This document shows, piece after piece, positions 15,667 through 23,267 of a stretch of DNA of 44,272 nt. The DNA lies in contig CAYVUV010000016.1 of the NCBI GenBank assembly GCA_964455095.1, positions 1 through 44,272 of the forward strand. The letters are read 5' to 3'. Made by a program: the position numbers and the translations under genes. Positions within the stretch are counted from its first letter, which is position 1, and each line of letters starts with the position of its first letter. The stretch comes from CAYVUV01 sp964455095 (lineage in GTDB: Bacteria > Desulfobacterota > Binatia > HRBIN30 > CADEER01). Below the pieces are notes generated by a model. That model searched no databases and was not told where the DNA came from. It was given only the letters and a program-made list of their open reading frames with translations.

Positions 15667-17064
15667 TCAGAGCACGGTCGCCGCCAGGCGGCGGTACTCG
15701 TAGACGACGTCGATGGCGACTACCAGCCAGACGACGACCAGGACCACGTTGGTGAGGAAGAACGCTTCGGTCGACAGGTCGAACAGGCGCACGCCGAGCA
15801 TCGTGGTCACGGCCGCCAGGCCGTCGCCGAAGCGGACGAAGAAGGTCTCGATGGCGGGCTTGGCCTGGTACTTCATCGCCGCGCTGGTCGGCAGCCACAG
15901 CACCTGGCGCGCCGTGTTGTTGATCGAGTAGGCGGTGGCGTTCTCGGCCGTCTTCATCAGCCGTACGACCAGCAGGAACGGCGCCAGCGCCATCGCCGAG
16001 TAGCTGATCAGCGACAGGACGGGCAACAGCAGCAGGATCAGGCCGAAGCCGCCGTACTTGAGCAGGCGCGAGGCGAACAGCGCCTGCAGGATCAGGGCAC
16101 AGACGTTCACCCAGAAGAAGAAGTTGCCGTAGAAGGTGGTGGTCGCCTCGCGCAGGAACATGCGCTGGTCGGCCACGCCGCTGTCGCGCATCTGCGCGTG
16201 GAGCGCGTCCTGCACGACCTTGAAGAGCACGTTCTCGCCGTTGGTCGCGACCCAACTGCTGATCAGCGTCACGCCGGCCACGGCGATGAGGTAGCGATGG
16301 CGGAAGACCAACCCGAGCGCGCCGCCGCGGTCGCCGGCGGCCGCGCTGGCGGCCGGGCGCGCCGCCGCGGCGGGTGCCCCCTGGCCGAAAGGCCCGCGCG
16401 CTTCGGCCAGGATCGTCAGCGCGATCGAGCCGGCCAGCGGGATCAGCGCCAACAGCAGCAGCGCACTGCTGTCGAACCACTGCACGATGGCGCCGGTGAG
16501 GAAGGACCCCAGCGCCGCCCCGGCGGTGGCGCCGATCGCCACCAGCGGCAGCAGGCGCTGGCCGCGCTCCTGGGTGTAGAAGTCGGCGGCGAAGGCCCAG
16601 AACTGCGAGACGACGAAGACGCCGAACATGCCGACCCAGATGTAGAAGGCGATGCCGGTGCCGGGCACGGGGTCCTCGCCGAGACGCGGTCGCAGGAACC
16701 AGAACAGCACCAGGTTCGACATGCAGAAGAGCGTGCTGCGCACGATCAGGTCGCGCCGCGGCCAGCGCGCCGCCAGCCATCCGTAGGCCGAGACGACGCC
16801 GATCAGGATAAGCCCCTGGGCGAAGCTGGTGTATGCCTTGATCTCCATCGACGAGAGCCCGCGCACGTCGGAGCTCGCCAGCCAGCCGTCGCGCAGCGAC
16901 TTGACGAAGTAGTAGGCGCACAGGATCAGAAAGACGTTGGCGACCATGGCCAGCGCCGCGACGCCCTCGCCGACGCGCACATCGGTGAAGAGCCGCAGCG
17001 CGCGCTCCACACCGGACGGCCGCGGCTCCCCGCCGGCAACCCCGGCCACGTACGGCATCCCCAT
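15667..17064 (-). CDS. Npt1/TlcA-family nucleotide-translocase-like membrane protein (stand-alone)
   Basis: About 465 residues with the start taken at the ATG at 17064 (MGMPYVAG). The open frame continues to 17295, but that extension is translated from the dispersed repeat and has repeat-type Asp/Ser runs, so I leave it out. There are about eleven hydrophobic helices in two halves with a short Ala-rich cytosolic linker near the middle. Motifs of the ATP:ADP antiporter (TLC) family include FLILCAYYFVKSLRDGWLAS near the N-terminus and ENATAYSINNTARQVLWLPT late in the protein. Such carriers exchange nucleotides or related anions in obligate intracellular bacteria; free-living homologues are poorly characterised. 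It is the first gene of a minus-strand operon with the HEAT/cNMP fusion. No clear Shine-Dalgarno is visible, so the start is approximate. Confidence 0.8.
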   Translation of the reverse strand: MGMPYVAGVAGGEPRPSGVERALRLFTDVRVGEGVAALAMVANVFLILCAYYFVKSLRDGWLASSDVRGLSSMEIKAYTSFAQGLILIGVVSAYGWLAARWPRRDLIVRSTLFCMSNLVLFWFLRPRLGEDPVPGTGIAFYIWVGMFGVFVVSQFWAFAADFYTQERGQRLLPLVAIGATAGAALGSFLTGAIVQWFDSSALLLLALIPLAGSIALTILAEARGPFGQGAPAAAARPAASAAAGDRGGALGLVFRHRYLIAVAGVTLISSWVATNGENVLFKVVQDALHAQMRDSGVADQRMFLREATTTFYGNFFFWVNVCALILQALFASRLLKYGGFGLILLLLPVLSLISYSAMALAPFLLVVRLMKTAENATAYSINNTARQVLWLPTSAAMKYQAKPAIETFFVRFGDGLAAVTTMLGVRLFDLSTEAFFLTNVVLVVVWLVVAIDVVYEYRRLAATVL

Positions 17065-17188
17065 GCGCGCAGAGGCTACCGCAAAGCCGACGATGAGGAA
17101 AACTTCCCACGGCAGGGCTTTGCCCGGCAATTGATGCGGTCCTTCTGGTTCCTCTCCCTCCGGGGGCTTTGCACAAAACCTTTCTTCG

Positions 17189-17384
17189 CCGAGCGTGCCT
17201 CTCCCGGCGGGGTCGGAATCGCTATCGGCATCGGAATCGATTCCTGTCCCAGGGATTCCGCGGTTCCTAGCAGATCGCATCGACACAGGCCGCAATTCAT
17301 TTCGTTGCCCTCGATCCCGATACCGATTCCGACCCCGATTCCGACCAGAGCGCCGTTCAACGGTGACTTTGTGTGCAAAGCCCC
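17189..17384 (+). repeat. ~196-bp dispersed direct repeat, copy B
   Basis: Same orientation as copy A at 12079-12274 and about 97% identical with no indels. It has the same inner inverted TCGGAATCG/CGATTCCGA clusters and the same right end CGGTGACTTTGTGTGCAAAG. It lies just upstream of the translocase operon, while copy A lies just downstream, so the pair encloses roughly 5 kb. Confidence 0.85.
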
Positions 17385-17484
17385 CTCCGGGAGAGGCTAG
17401 GTGAGGGGATCGAACAAACTCTTCAACGAATCATTGGTCGAAGCCATCGTTTTTATCCCCTCACCTTACCTCTCCCGGAGGGAG
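17381..17484. repeat. 104-bp MITE-like inverted repeat
   Basis: Two 30-base arms (17381-17410 and 17455-17484) are complementary with about three mismatches around a 44-base AT-richer centre. The arms contain GAGAGG, GGTGAGGGGAT and CCTCCGG. The same CCCCTCACC/CTCTCCC module occurs singly beside copy A at 12271-12305. No coding capacity. Confidence 0.7.
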
Positions 17485-17643
17485 AGGAACTGCTTTCGCG
17501 AGTTAACGGGTAAAGCCCCTGGGGAGGGCACCGCCGAGCCTCCGAGCGGTTGCCGCGCACCGCCGCTGCACCGATCTCGTGCCAGTCCAGGCGCGAGGTC
17601 GTTGATCCGGCCTTGCGGACGGCGTACGGATCCACGCGTCGCC

Positions 17644-18450
17644 ATGTCCGGTCTGTCTGCGCTCATCGCCGCCATCCGCGGCAGCTCGTTCTATCGAACG
17701 TCGCCACCCGTCGTGCGCGTTCGCCGTATCGCCGCAATCGTTCGCGACCGCGCAACGGTGAGGGTCCGCGGCGCGGTCGCACCGTCGCGGCACGAGATCG
17801 ACCACGACCACCTCGCCATGCTGCTGTCCTGGTCGCTGAAGGAAGGCTCGGTTGCGGTCGACGTCGGCGCCCACACCGGTGAGGTGCTGGATCTCATTTT
17901 GCGCGCCGCGCCAGCCGGCAAGCACATCGCGGTGGAGCCGCTCCCGCACCTTCATCGCCAGCTCGCCGCGCGCTATCCCAGCGTGATCATCCACGCCGTC
18001 GCCCTTGGCGCCGCGGACGGTATCGTGGAGCTGACCGAGGTCGTCGACAGCCCCGGGCTCAGCGGCCTGTCGTCTGATCACCTCTCGCCGACCCACGAGA
18101 CGGTGCGCCACACGGTACCCCTGCGGCGTTTGGACGACCTCATCCCCCTGGATGTATCGCCGGCGCTCATCAAGATCGACGTCGAGGGAGCAGAATACGG
18201 CGTCCTGCTCGGCGCCATGGCAACGCTGGCGCGATGTCGTCCGATGCTCGTCTTCGAGCACCAGAAGACGTCCAGGGACCGCGTCGGCGCGGACGCGTTC
18301 GGCGTGCGCCCGCGCCAGCTGCACGCACTGCTGGTCGACGCTCTCGGCTACCGGATCTTCGACATCGACGGGAACGGCCCGCTGTCGGTGGCTGATTTCG
18401 AGGCGCGCTTCGAGTCCGAGACGATGCGCAACTTCGTCGCGCACGCCTGA
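17644..18450 (+). CDS. FkbM family SAM-dependent methyltransferase
   Basis: 268 residues from the ATG at 17644; the open frame upstream is repeat sequence. The SAM-binding motif I is VDVGAHTGE at residues 72-80, followed by the acidic end of strand 2 (IAVEPLPHLH, ~95-104). The family hallmark LIKIDVEGAEYGVLLG is at 175-190. FkbM proteins O-methylate polyketides, glycans or lipids, and in bacterial chromosomes they often act on surface polysaccharides. No signal peptide, so it is cytosolic. It sits alone between the repeat region and the YkuD lipoprotein 39 bases downstream, with which it could be co-transcribed. The substrate is not predictable. Confidence 0.87.
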   Translation: MSGLSALIAAIRGSSFYRTSPPVVRVRRIAAIVRDRATVRVRGAVAPSRHEIDHDHLAMLLSWSLKEGSVAVDVGAHTGEVLDLILRAAPAGKHIAVEPLPHLHRQLAARYPSVIIHAVALGAADGIVELTEVVDSPGLSGLSSDHLSPTHETVRHTVPLRRLDDLIPLDVSPALIKIDVEGAEYGVLLGAMATLARCRPMLVFEHQKTSRDRVGADAFGVRPRQLHALLVDALGYRIFDIDGNGPLSVADFEARFESETMRNFVAHA

Positions 18451-18489
18451 ATTGGCCGCCTGGTTTCCTTTCGGTGCCGGGCGGGTACC

Positions 18490-19518
18490 ATGTTGGCGAT
18501 GCCGCTTCCCCGTTTCGTCTCACGCGGCGTGCTGGTCGCGCTGCCGCTGGCCCTCGCAGCCTGTAGCGCCATCCGGTCGCCCCAGCCGCCGCCGCCCGCG
18601 CCCGTGGTACCGGCGGCCAAGATCACTGCGGCCGCCGTTCGCGTGCCGGCGCGCCGCGAGCTGCCGGGACTGATCGGACGCGTGCAGACGCATCGCATCC
18701 GGCCCAACGAGACGCTGCTCGACGTCGCGCGCGACGCCGGACTCGGCTTCCAGGAGGTCAAAGACGCCAACCCGACGGTCGACGAGTGGATCCCGCCGGT
18801 CGATCTCGAGGTCACCGTCCCGACGCGGTGGATCGTTCCGCGCTCGCGCTACCGCGGGCTGGTGGTGAACGTCCCCGAAATGCGCATCTACTATTTCCCG
18901 GCCCGCACCAAGCCCGGGCACGAGGTGCCGCTGCGCACCTGGCCGATCGGCATCGGCCGCGACGAGGCGCAGAGCCCGGTGGGGACTTTCACGGTCCGCG
19001 CCAAGGATCGCAACCCGACCTGGGTCGTGCCCGATTCGATCTACCGCACCATGGACCCGCCCAAGCGCCGCGTCGTCCCGCCCGGCCCGGACAATCCCCT
19101 CGGCGAGTACCGCATCCGGCTGTCCAGCGGGCTGTACCAGATTCACGGCACCAACACGCCGTGGTCGATCGGACGTGAGACGACGCACGGCTGTATCCGG
19201 CTCTATCCGGAAGACATCGGCGAGGTGTTCGAACTCGTCCAGCGCGGCACGCCGGGCGAGTTCGTCTACCAGCCGATCAAGCTCGGCGAGGAGGGCGGGC
19301 GCATCTACGTCGAGGTGCACGAGGACGTCTACCGCCGCCTCGGCAACCTCGAGCACGCAGCGGAGCGGCTGGTGCGCGAGGCGAAGCTGACGGCGCGCGT
19401 CGACGCCGAGCGCCTGCGCGCCGCGGTACGCGCGCGGCGCGGCCTGCCGGTCGACGTGACGCGCGACGACCAGCGCGCCGCGCGCGCGGGGTCGACTGGC
19501 GGCGGCGCCAACGATTGA
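18490..19518 (+). CDS. L,D-transpeptidase (YkuD) lipoprotein with LysM-like domain
   Basis: 342 residues. The signal ends in lipobox LALAAC, so it is probably a lipoprotein, followed by a Pro-rich spacer (PQPPPPAPVVP). Residues ~66-112 (HRIRPNETLLDVARDAGLGFQEV then ANPTVDEWIPP) resemble a LysM wall-binding repeat. The YkuD catalytic domain spans ~120-250, with HGTNTPWSIG and the active-site motif THGCIRLYPED; His233 and Cys235 are the catalytic pair. The enzyme would form 3-3 peptidoglycan cross-links or attach lipoproteins to peptidoglycan in the periplasm. A second ATG at 18499 is a possible start. The C-terminal ~70 residues are Arg/Ala-rich and probably helical. The next gene starts about 11 bases after the stop, or overlaps it if a TTG at 19515 is used. 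Confidence 0.9.
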   Translation: MLAMPLPRFVSRGVLVALPLALAACSAIRSPQPPPPAPVVPAAKITAAAVRVPARRELPGLIGRVQTHRIRPNETLLDVARDAGLGFQEVKDANPTVDEWIPPVDLEVTVPTRWIVPRSRYRGLVVNVPEMRIYYFPARTKPGHEVPLRTWPIGIGRDEAQSPVGTFTVRAKDRNPTWVVPDSIYRTMDPPKRRVVPPGPDNPLGEYRIRLSSGLYQIHGTNTPWSIGRETTHGCIRLYPEDIGEVFELVQRGTPGEFVYQPIKLGEEGGRIYVEVHEDVYRRLGNLEHAAERLVREAKLTARVDAERLRAAVRARRGLPVDVTRDDQRAARAGSTGGGAND

Positions 19519-19529
19519 ATCGCGCCGCG

Positions 19530-20810
19530 ATGCCGGGGCGCGATTCGAGGGCGCGGCGGTGGTGGGAGCGTTGGGGCTTCGGCCTCGTGATCTTTCTCGT
19601 CGGTGTGGCGGGCCTGGCGCGCAGCGAGCGCTACTTCGGATCGCTGCTGCGCGGGTGGGACGCGCAGTTCTACTACGCCTGCGCCCACTCGCTGGTGTTC
19701 GATCGTGATCTCGACATCACGAACAACCTGGAAGCGACGCCGTACGCGGCGCCGTTCGATCGCGACCACGACGGAGCGCTCGAGGCGGTGCCGCGCGACG
19801 AGAGCGGGAGGATCCGCAGCTTCTATCCGATCGGTCTGTCGCTGATCGAGGTTCCCTTCCTGGCTCTGGGGAGGTGCGTGCGCGGCGCCCTGGCTGTCGT
19901 AGGGATCTCGTCGCCACGACCCGCCGGGTACTCTGAAATTGAGATCTTTGCCGTCGCCCTCGGTCTTCTGGCGCTGTTTGCCTGCGGCGCCCAGCTCCTT
20001 TGCGAGATGCTGCGCCCGTACGTGCCGTCGCCCTGGCGAGAGTGCGCGTTGATCAGTGCCTGGTTCGGCACCAGCCTGTTCTACTACTCGGCGATCTTCC
20101 CGTTCATGGCGCATGCCGTCGGGTTCACGCTGGTCGTCGCGACGGTGTGCATCGGTCAATTCGTCCTCACGCGTAGCCCGCGCTACTTGCTGCTCCTGGG
20201 CGTCGCTCTGGGCGGTTTGTTTCTCGTCCGCCCACAGCAGCTGACGATCTTGCTGCCGCTTCTCCTCGTCCTCCATCCCGTCGCGAAGCAACCGGCACGG
20301 CTGTGGGTCCCGTGGATGACGGGCGGCGCCGGCGCGCTGGCTGCTTTGGCAGTATTTCAGGCCTGGGCCTACTCGCATCTGACCGGGGAATGGACGCCCA
20401 ACGCGTACGCGTCGGCCGGTGTGGGATTCGATTGGCTCCATCCGGCGCTGTGGACGGTGTCGATGAGTCCGACCCGCGGACTGCTGTGGATCAGTCCGGT
20501 GGTGCTGCTCGCGGCCGCCGGATATGCCGCCGCCCCGCTGCGGCAACTGCCGCCGGCCTTTGTCGTGTTCGCCATCCAGGCACTGATGCAAATCTACCTG
20601 ATCGCCTGCTGGGCATATCCCGAGCAGGGCGACTCGTTCGGTGCCCGCATGTGGGCGGAGTGCGCTGCCGTCGTCGCGTGTGGGGTTGGTTTGCTGTACC
20701 GGCGCAGCTCCGCTGTTCAGAATCTCTTCGTGTCGGCCGCGCTCCTTGCTTGTCTCGTCTGGACGAATCGGCTGCTGTTCCTTTACGTCGCCGGCCGACT
20801 TCGGCCGTGA
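19530..20810 (+). CDS. Polytopic membrane protein, GT-C glycosyltransferase-like
   Basis: 426 residues from the ATG at 19530; a TTG at 19515 overlapping the previous stop is an alternative. I count roughly ten hydrophobic helices. The first periplasmic loop has WDAQFYYACAHSLVFDRDLD, whose acidic/aromatic pattern resembles the catalytic loop of GT-C lipid-linked sugar transferases (ArnT/PMT-like). Further conserved-looking pieces are SFYPIGLSLIEVPFLALG and FLVRPQQLTILLPLLLVLHP. If it belongs to that class it would move sugars or similar groups from polyprenyl-phosphate donors at the outer face of the inner membrane. The assignment is topological, not from a diagnostic motif. Its position directly behind a YkuD lipoprotein supports an envelope role. 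Confidence 0.68.
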   Translation: MPGRDSRARRWWERWGFGLVIFLVGVAGLARSERYFGSLLRGWDAQFYYACAHSLVFDRDLDITNNLEATPYAAPFDRDHDGALEAVPRDESGRIRSFYPIGLSLIEVPFLALGRCVRGALAVVGISSPRPAGYSEIEIFAVALGLLALFACGAQLLCEMLRPYVPSPWRECALISAWFGTSLFYYSAIFPFMAHAVGFTLVVATVCIGQFVLTRSPRYLLLLGVALGGLFLVRPQQLTILLPLLLVLHPVAKQPARLWVPWMTGGAGALAALAVFQAWAYSHLTGEWTPNAYASAGVGFDWLHPALWTVSMSPTRGLLWISPVVLLAAAGYAAAPLRQLPPAFVVFAIQALMQIYLIACWAYPEQGDSFGARMWAECAAVVACGVGLLYRRSSAVQNLFVSAALLACLVWTNRLLFLYVAGRLRP

Positions 20811-20870
20811 GTAGGCAGTCGGTTCCTTCCCATTGCCATTTCCGATAACGGAGCGAGTCGGGGGGCAGTG

Positions 20871-21515
20871 ATGATCTACCTGAAGGAGACACTCAATCTT
20901 GCGCCGGCGAGCCCGGAAACGCGCGACCAGTTCATCGCGCTCGCCAATGCCGAGCTCTTGCCGGCCTACGACCGCCTCGGCGCGCGTCTGGCTGGCGCCT
21001 GGTTCAGTCACACGGAATGGTATGGGCAGGTGACGCAGGTGCTGGAGTTCGACGACCTGCACGGCTTTCAAGAGTTCCGCGACCGCGGCCGCGACGACGC
21101 GGGCTGGCAGCGTTGTGAAAAGGGCACCGAGGAGCTCGCGCCCCAGCGGACGAGCATTCTCCTCGAGCCGCTCGGCCCCGTGCCGACGCAAACGTTGGCC
21201 GACGCGATTCGCGCCAGCCAGGAGCAGCCGATCGAGACCTACACCTTCGCCGTGCTCGAGGTGGTGCCTGGCAAGATGGACGCCTTCGTCGCGACGCTGA
21301 ACGCGGTGAAAGACATGTTCCCGATCGTTGCGTCGTGGCGGGCGGTCGCCGGCAATCCCAACGAAGTGATCGATCTGTGGAAGGGCGCGTTGGGACACGA
21401 ACCGTACAAGCCCGCCGATGAACGCAGCAAAGGATTCTTCGGTCCGCTGCGCGAGATGGCACCGCGCGAACGGCTGGTGAACCTGTACGCGCTGCCGTAC
21501 TCGCCGTTGCGCTAG
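20871..21515 (+). CDS. NIPSNAP-like dimeric alpha/beta-barrel protein
   Basis: 214 residues from the ATG at 20871, with GGGGG five to six bases upstream; a GTG directly before it (20868) would add one residue. The protein has two similar ferredoxin-like halves: MIYLKETLNLAPASPETRDQ to about residue 75, and IETYTFAVLEVVPGKMDAFV from about residue 120. Each holds a strand-helix-strand pattern with WFSHTEWYGQV or IVASWRAVAGNPNEVIDLWK. NIPSNAP domains are small cytosolic modules of unclear function, sometimes linked to monooxygenase-like folds. A 16-base gap to the MOSC gene downstream suggests co-transcription. Confidence in the fold is moderate; the role is unknown. Confidence 0.68.
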   Translation: MIYLKETLNLAPASPETRDQFIALANAELLPAYDRLGARLAGAWFSHTEWYGQVTQVLEFDDLHGFQEFRDRGRDDAGWQRCEKGTEELAPQRTSILLEPLGPVPTQTLADAIRASQEQPIETYTFAVLEVVPGKMDAFVATLNAVKDMFPIVASWRAVAGNPNEVIDLWKGALGHEPYKPADERSKGFFGPLREMAPRERLVNLYALPYSPLR

Positions 21516-21531
21516 AAGCGGAGACCGGACC

Positions 21532-22380
21532 GTGCCGATCACCGTCGAACATATCTATCGCTATCCGGTGAAGGGATGGCGCGGCGAGTCGCTCGCGGCG
21601 GTCGAGTTGGCGCCCGGGCAAGGGGTGCCGCACGATCGGCGCTTCGCCATCGCGCGTGGCGATACGAAGATCGATCCGGCCGCACCGCGCTGGCTGCCGA
21701 AGCAGTGGTTCGTGATGCTCATGCGCGACACCGAGCTGGCGCGCCTGTCGTACCGCTTCGACGCCGACGCGGGGACGATTGAAATCACCGCGCCCGCGCG
21801 GCCGCCCTGCGTGGCCGACTTTCGAACCGCGAGCGGCCGGGCGCGTATCGAAGCCTACGTCAACGAGGTCCTCGGGGCGCGGCGCGAAGGACGTGCCCGC
21901 TGGGTTGAAGCGGGCCAGACGTCGTTCACCGACGTGCCGCAGAACTGTGTCACGCTCATCAACCTCGAGAGCGTGCGGGAGCTCGAAACCCACCTGGGCC
22001 AGCGGCTCGATCCGCAGCGGTTTCGCGGCAACCTCTACCTGTGCGGCGCGAGGCCATGGGCGGAGTTCGATTGGGTCGGCCGGGAAATCCGACTCGGCGA
22101 CCTCACACTCCGCATCCCCGCACGAATTCCGCGTTGCGCCGCGACGCATGTGAATCCCGACACGGGCACGCGCGACCTGAACGTCGTGAAGGGCCTCCAG
22201 AAAGCGTACGGACACTACGATATGGGAGTCTACGGCGAAGTCGTCCGCGGCGGCCGCGTCCGAGTCGGCGACACCGCGACGCCCCCGGACGACCCACGGC
22301 AACGCTCTCGCATCGGTCATTGGTTGCGCTTCTTCGGATTCCTGGCCCGCAGCGCCCCCGACGTGCTGCGGCGAAAGTGA
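21532..22380 (+). CDS. MOSC domain-containing protein
   Basis: 282 residues from a GTG preceded by GCGGAGA. Residues 1-95 match the MOSC N-terminal beta-barrel (ITVEHIYRYPVKGWRGESL, then GVPHDRRFAIARGD). The MOSC domain follows, with FTDVPQNCVTLINLESV, FRGNLYLCGARPWAEFDWVG and the conserved cysteine segment RIPRCAATHVNPDTGTRD containing Cys202. MOSC proteins of this layout (YcbX/mARC-like) carry a molybdenum cofactor on the conserved Cys and reduce N-hydroxylated compounds, or handle sulfur. Cytosolic. It probably forms a unit with the NIPSNAP gene upstream. It converges on the toxin-antitoxin pair with only 14 bases between the stops. Confidence 0.88.
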   Translation: MPITVEHIYRYPVKGWRGESLAAVELAPGQGVPHDRRFAIARGDTKIDPAAPRWLPKQWFVMLMRDTELARLSYRFDADAGTIEITAPARPPCVADFRTASGRARIEAYVNEVLGARREGRARWVEAGQTSFTDVPQNCVTLINLESVRELETHLGQRLDPQRFRGNLYLCGARPWAEFDWVGREIRLGDLTLRIPARIPRCAATHVNPDTGTRDLNVVKGLQKAYGHYDMGVYGEVVRGGRVRVGDTATPPDDPRQRSRIGHWLRFFGFLARSAPDVLRRK

Positions 22381-22394
22381 GCGCGCCCTTCGAC

Positions 22395-22823
22395 TCAACC
22401 GCTCTGTAGCTTGGTCAGGAACTGGGCGGCGGTGATGATCGGGCAGGAGAACTTGCTCGCAAGGGTGAGCAGATCCCTGTCGCCGGTGACGAGATAGTCG
22501 GCCTTGCCGGTGATCGCGAGCTGTAAGAACGGCACGTCAGATAAATCGCGACATGTCGGGGTTTTGGGCGGTTTCGCCGGCATGCGTACGGTGATGCAGT
22601 ATGGGAGGTAATCGGCGAGTAGCTCTCGTTGCTCCTCGGGCGAGAGATCGAACTTGGGGTAGGTGAGCGCGCGTATGAGCTCTGCCACAGTGGCTGGGGA
22701 CACGAGTGGTTGGCAGTGTGCGTCGAGCCAGGTGCGCCGCATGGCCGCGAGGCGGCCGTGCGTGAACACGAGCGAGGAGAGCACGAGGTTGGTGTCGAGT
22801 ACCACTCGGGGCGCGGCGCTCAT
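22395..22823 (-). CDS. PIN-domain toxin, putative RNase (PIN family, COG1569-like)
   Basis: 142 residues from the ATG at 22823, which overlaps the antitoxin stop by four bases. A longer frame to 22868 exists but runs into the antitoxin. The PIN nuclease core is visible: VVLDTNLVLSSLVF with Asp10, AELIRAL with Glu48, then SDVPFLQLA and ADYLVTGDRDLL with Asp96, Asp115 and Asp117. These acidic residues bind Mg2+ or Mn2+ and cleave RNA. Such toxins inhibit translation unless bound by the partner made from the same transcript. The call rests on the motif set plus the antitoxin context. Confidence 0.88.
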   Translation of the reverse strand: MSAAPRVVLDTNLVLSSLVFTHGRLAAMRRTWLDAHCQPLVSPATVAELIRALTYPKFDLSPEEQRELLADYLPYCITVRMPAKPPKTPTCRDLSDVPFLQLAITGKADYLVTGDRDLLTLASKFSCPIITAAQFLTKLQSG

Positions 22824-23071
22824 TTCCGTGCCGGCTTCGATGTCCTCCGAGCGGGCCGCCGTGCCCACGTGACTGCGTCGGCAATATCCTGCTCGTCCAA
22901 GCCGAGATCGGCGAGTTTCGTGCGGACGGCGTCGGCGCGCTGGATGCGCACGGGAGTCAGGATGATCCGACCGTCTCGTGCCTCAACCTCGAAATACTCA
23001 GTTGCCTCGACGGCAGCGGTTACGCTCTTTGGCAGGGTCAGTTGATTCTTGGCAGTAACTTTGGCGAGCAT
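22820..23071 (-). CDS. AbrB/SpoVT-type antitoxin of the PIN toxin
   Basis: 83 residues. The N-terminus, MLAKVTAKNQLTLPKSVTAA, is the swapped-hairpin AbrB/MazE DNA-binding motif (consensus KxTxKGQxTLPK). It is followed by YFEVEARDGRIILTPV. The C-terminal half (ADLGLDEQDIADAVTWARR) is the likely toxin-binding helix. A strong AAGGAG lies upstream of the ATG on the minus strand, and a palindrome at 23091-23107 lies just before that, a likely site of autorepression. It is transcribed first, with the toxin start overlapping its stop. Confidence 0.88.
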   Translation of the reverse strand: MLAKVTAKNQLTLPKSVTAAVEATEYFEVEARDGRIILTPVRIQRADAVRTKLADLGLDEQDIADAVTWARRPARRTSKPARK

Positions 23072-23090
23072 GGCTGTCTCTCCTTCCGCA

Positions 23091-23107
23091 AGTAAGGATT
23101 CCTTACT
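23091..23107. promoter_or_regulatory. Palindromic operator of the antitoxin-toxin operon
   Basis: AGTAAGGATTCCTTACT is a perfect 8-bp inverted repeat around one central base. It ends 19 bases before the antitoxin start codon, with the ribosome site in between. Antitoxins of this class usually bind such palindromes together with the toxin and repress their own promoter. Confidence 0.65.
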
Positions 23108-23190
23108 TTAACCCGGTCGACCTGCTGGCTCAAGCCGCAGGCCGCTGCCGCGCAGGGGCGTGGGGCAGGGCGAAACCCAGCCGCGCGCTG

Positions 23191-23220
23191 TTGACGCAAC
23201 GTTGCGCGTCCTGCGATAAC
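23191..23220 (+). promoter_or_regulatory. Putative promoter with a 12-bp palindrome before the propeller-cytochrome gene
   Basis: TTGACG at 23191-23196 and GATAAC at 23215-23220 are spaced 18 bases, a plausible sigma-70-like pair about 48 bases before the start codon at 23268. CGCAACGTTGCG at 23195-23206 is a perfect palindrome overlapping the -35 end and spacer, so a repressor or regulator could bind there. Chance occurrence cannot be excluded in GC-rich DNA. Confidence 0.42.
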
Positions 23221-23267
23221 TTCGAGAAACCGTGGGCAATAGCGTCGGCTACTGCGAGGGGGGCATC

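Larger units (their letters stand above)
17065..17643. other. 579-base intergenic region of nested repeats between divergent genes
   Basis: This region separates the divergent starts at 17064 (minus) and 17644 (plus). It holds copy B of the 196-bp repeat (17189-17384) and a 104-bp inverted repeat (17381-17484). The remainder, 17485-17643, shows no gene I can support. Promoters for both flanking genes should lie here, but none stands out. Confidence 0.65.

Noticed and set aside
17065..17295. N-terminal extension of the stand-alone translocase up to 17295
   Set aside because: It is translated from the dispersed 196-bp repeat (Asp/Ser runs) and the same frame occurs at copy A without a gene.
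14245..17400. A 1051-codon plus-strand frame across the translocase operon
   Set aside because: It reads as Gln/Asp/Gly/Arg-rich antisense product and ends within repeats; the minus-strand proteins have clear membrane helices and domains.
17401..17643. N-terminal extension of the FkbM protein
   Set aside because: It reads through the inverted repeat; family similarity begins well after the ATG at 17644.
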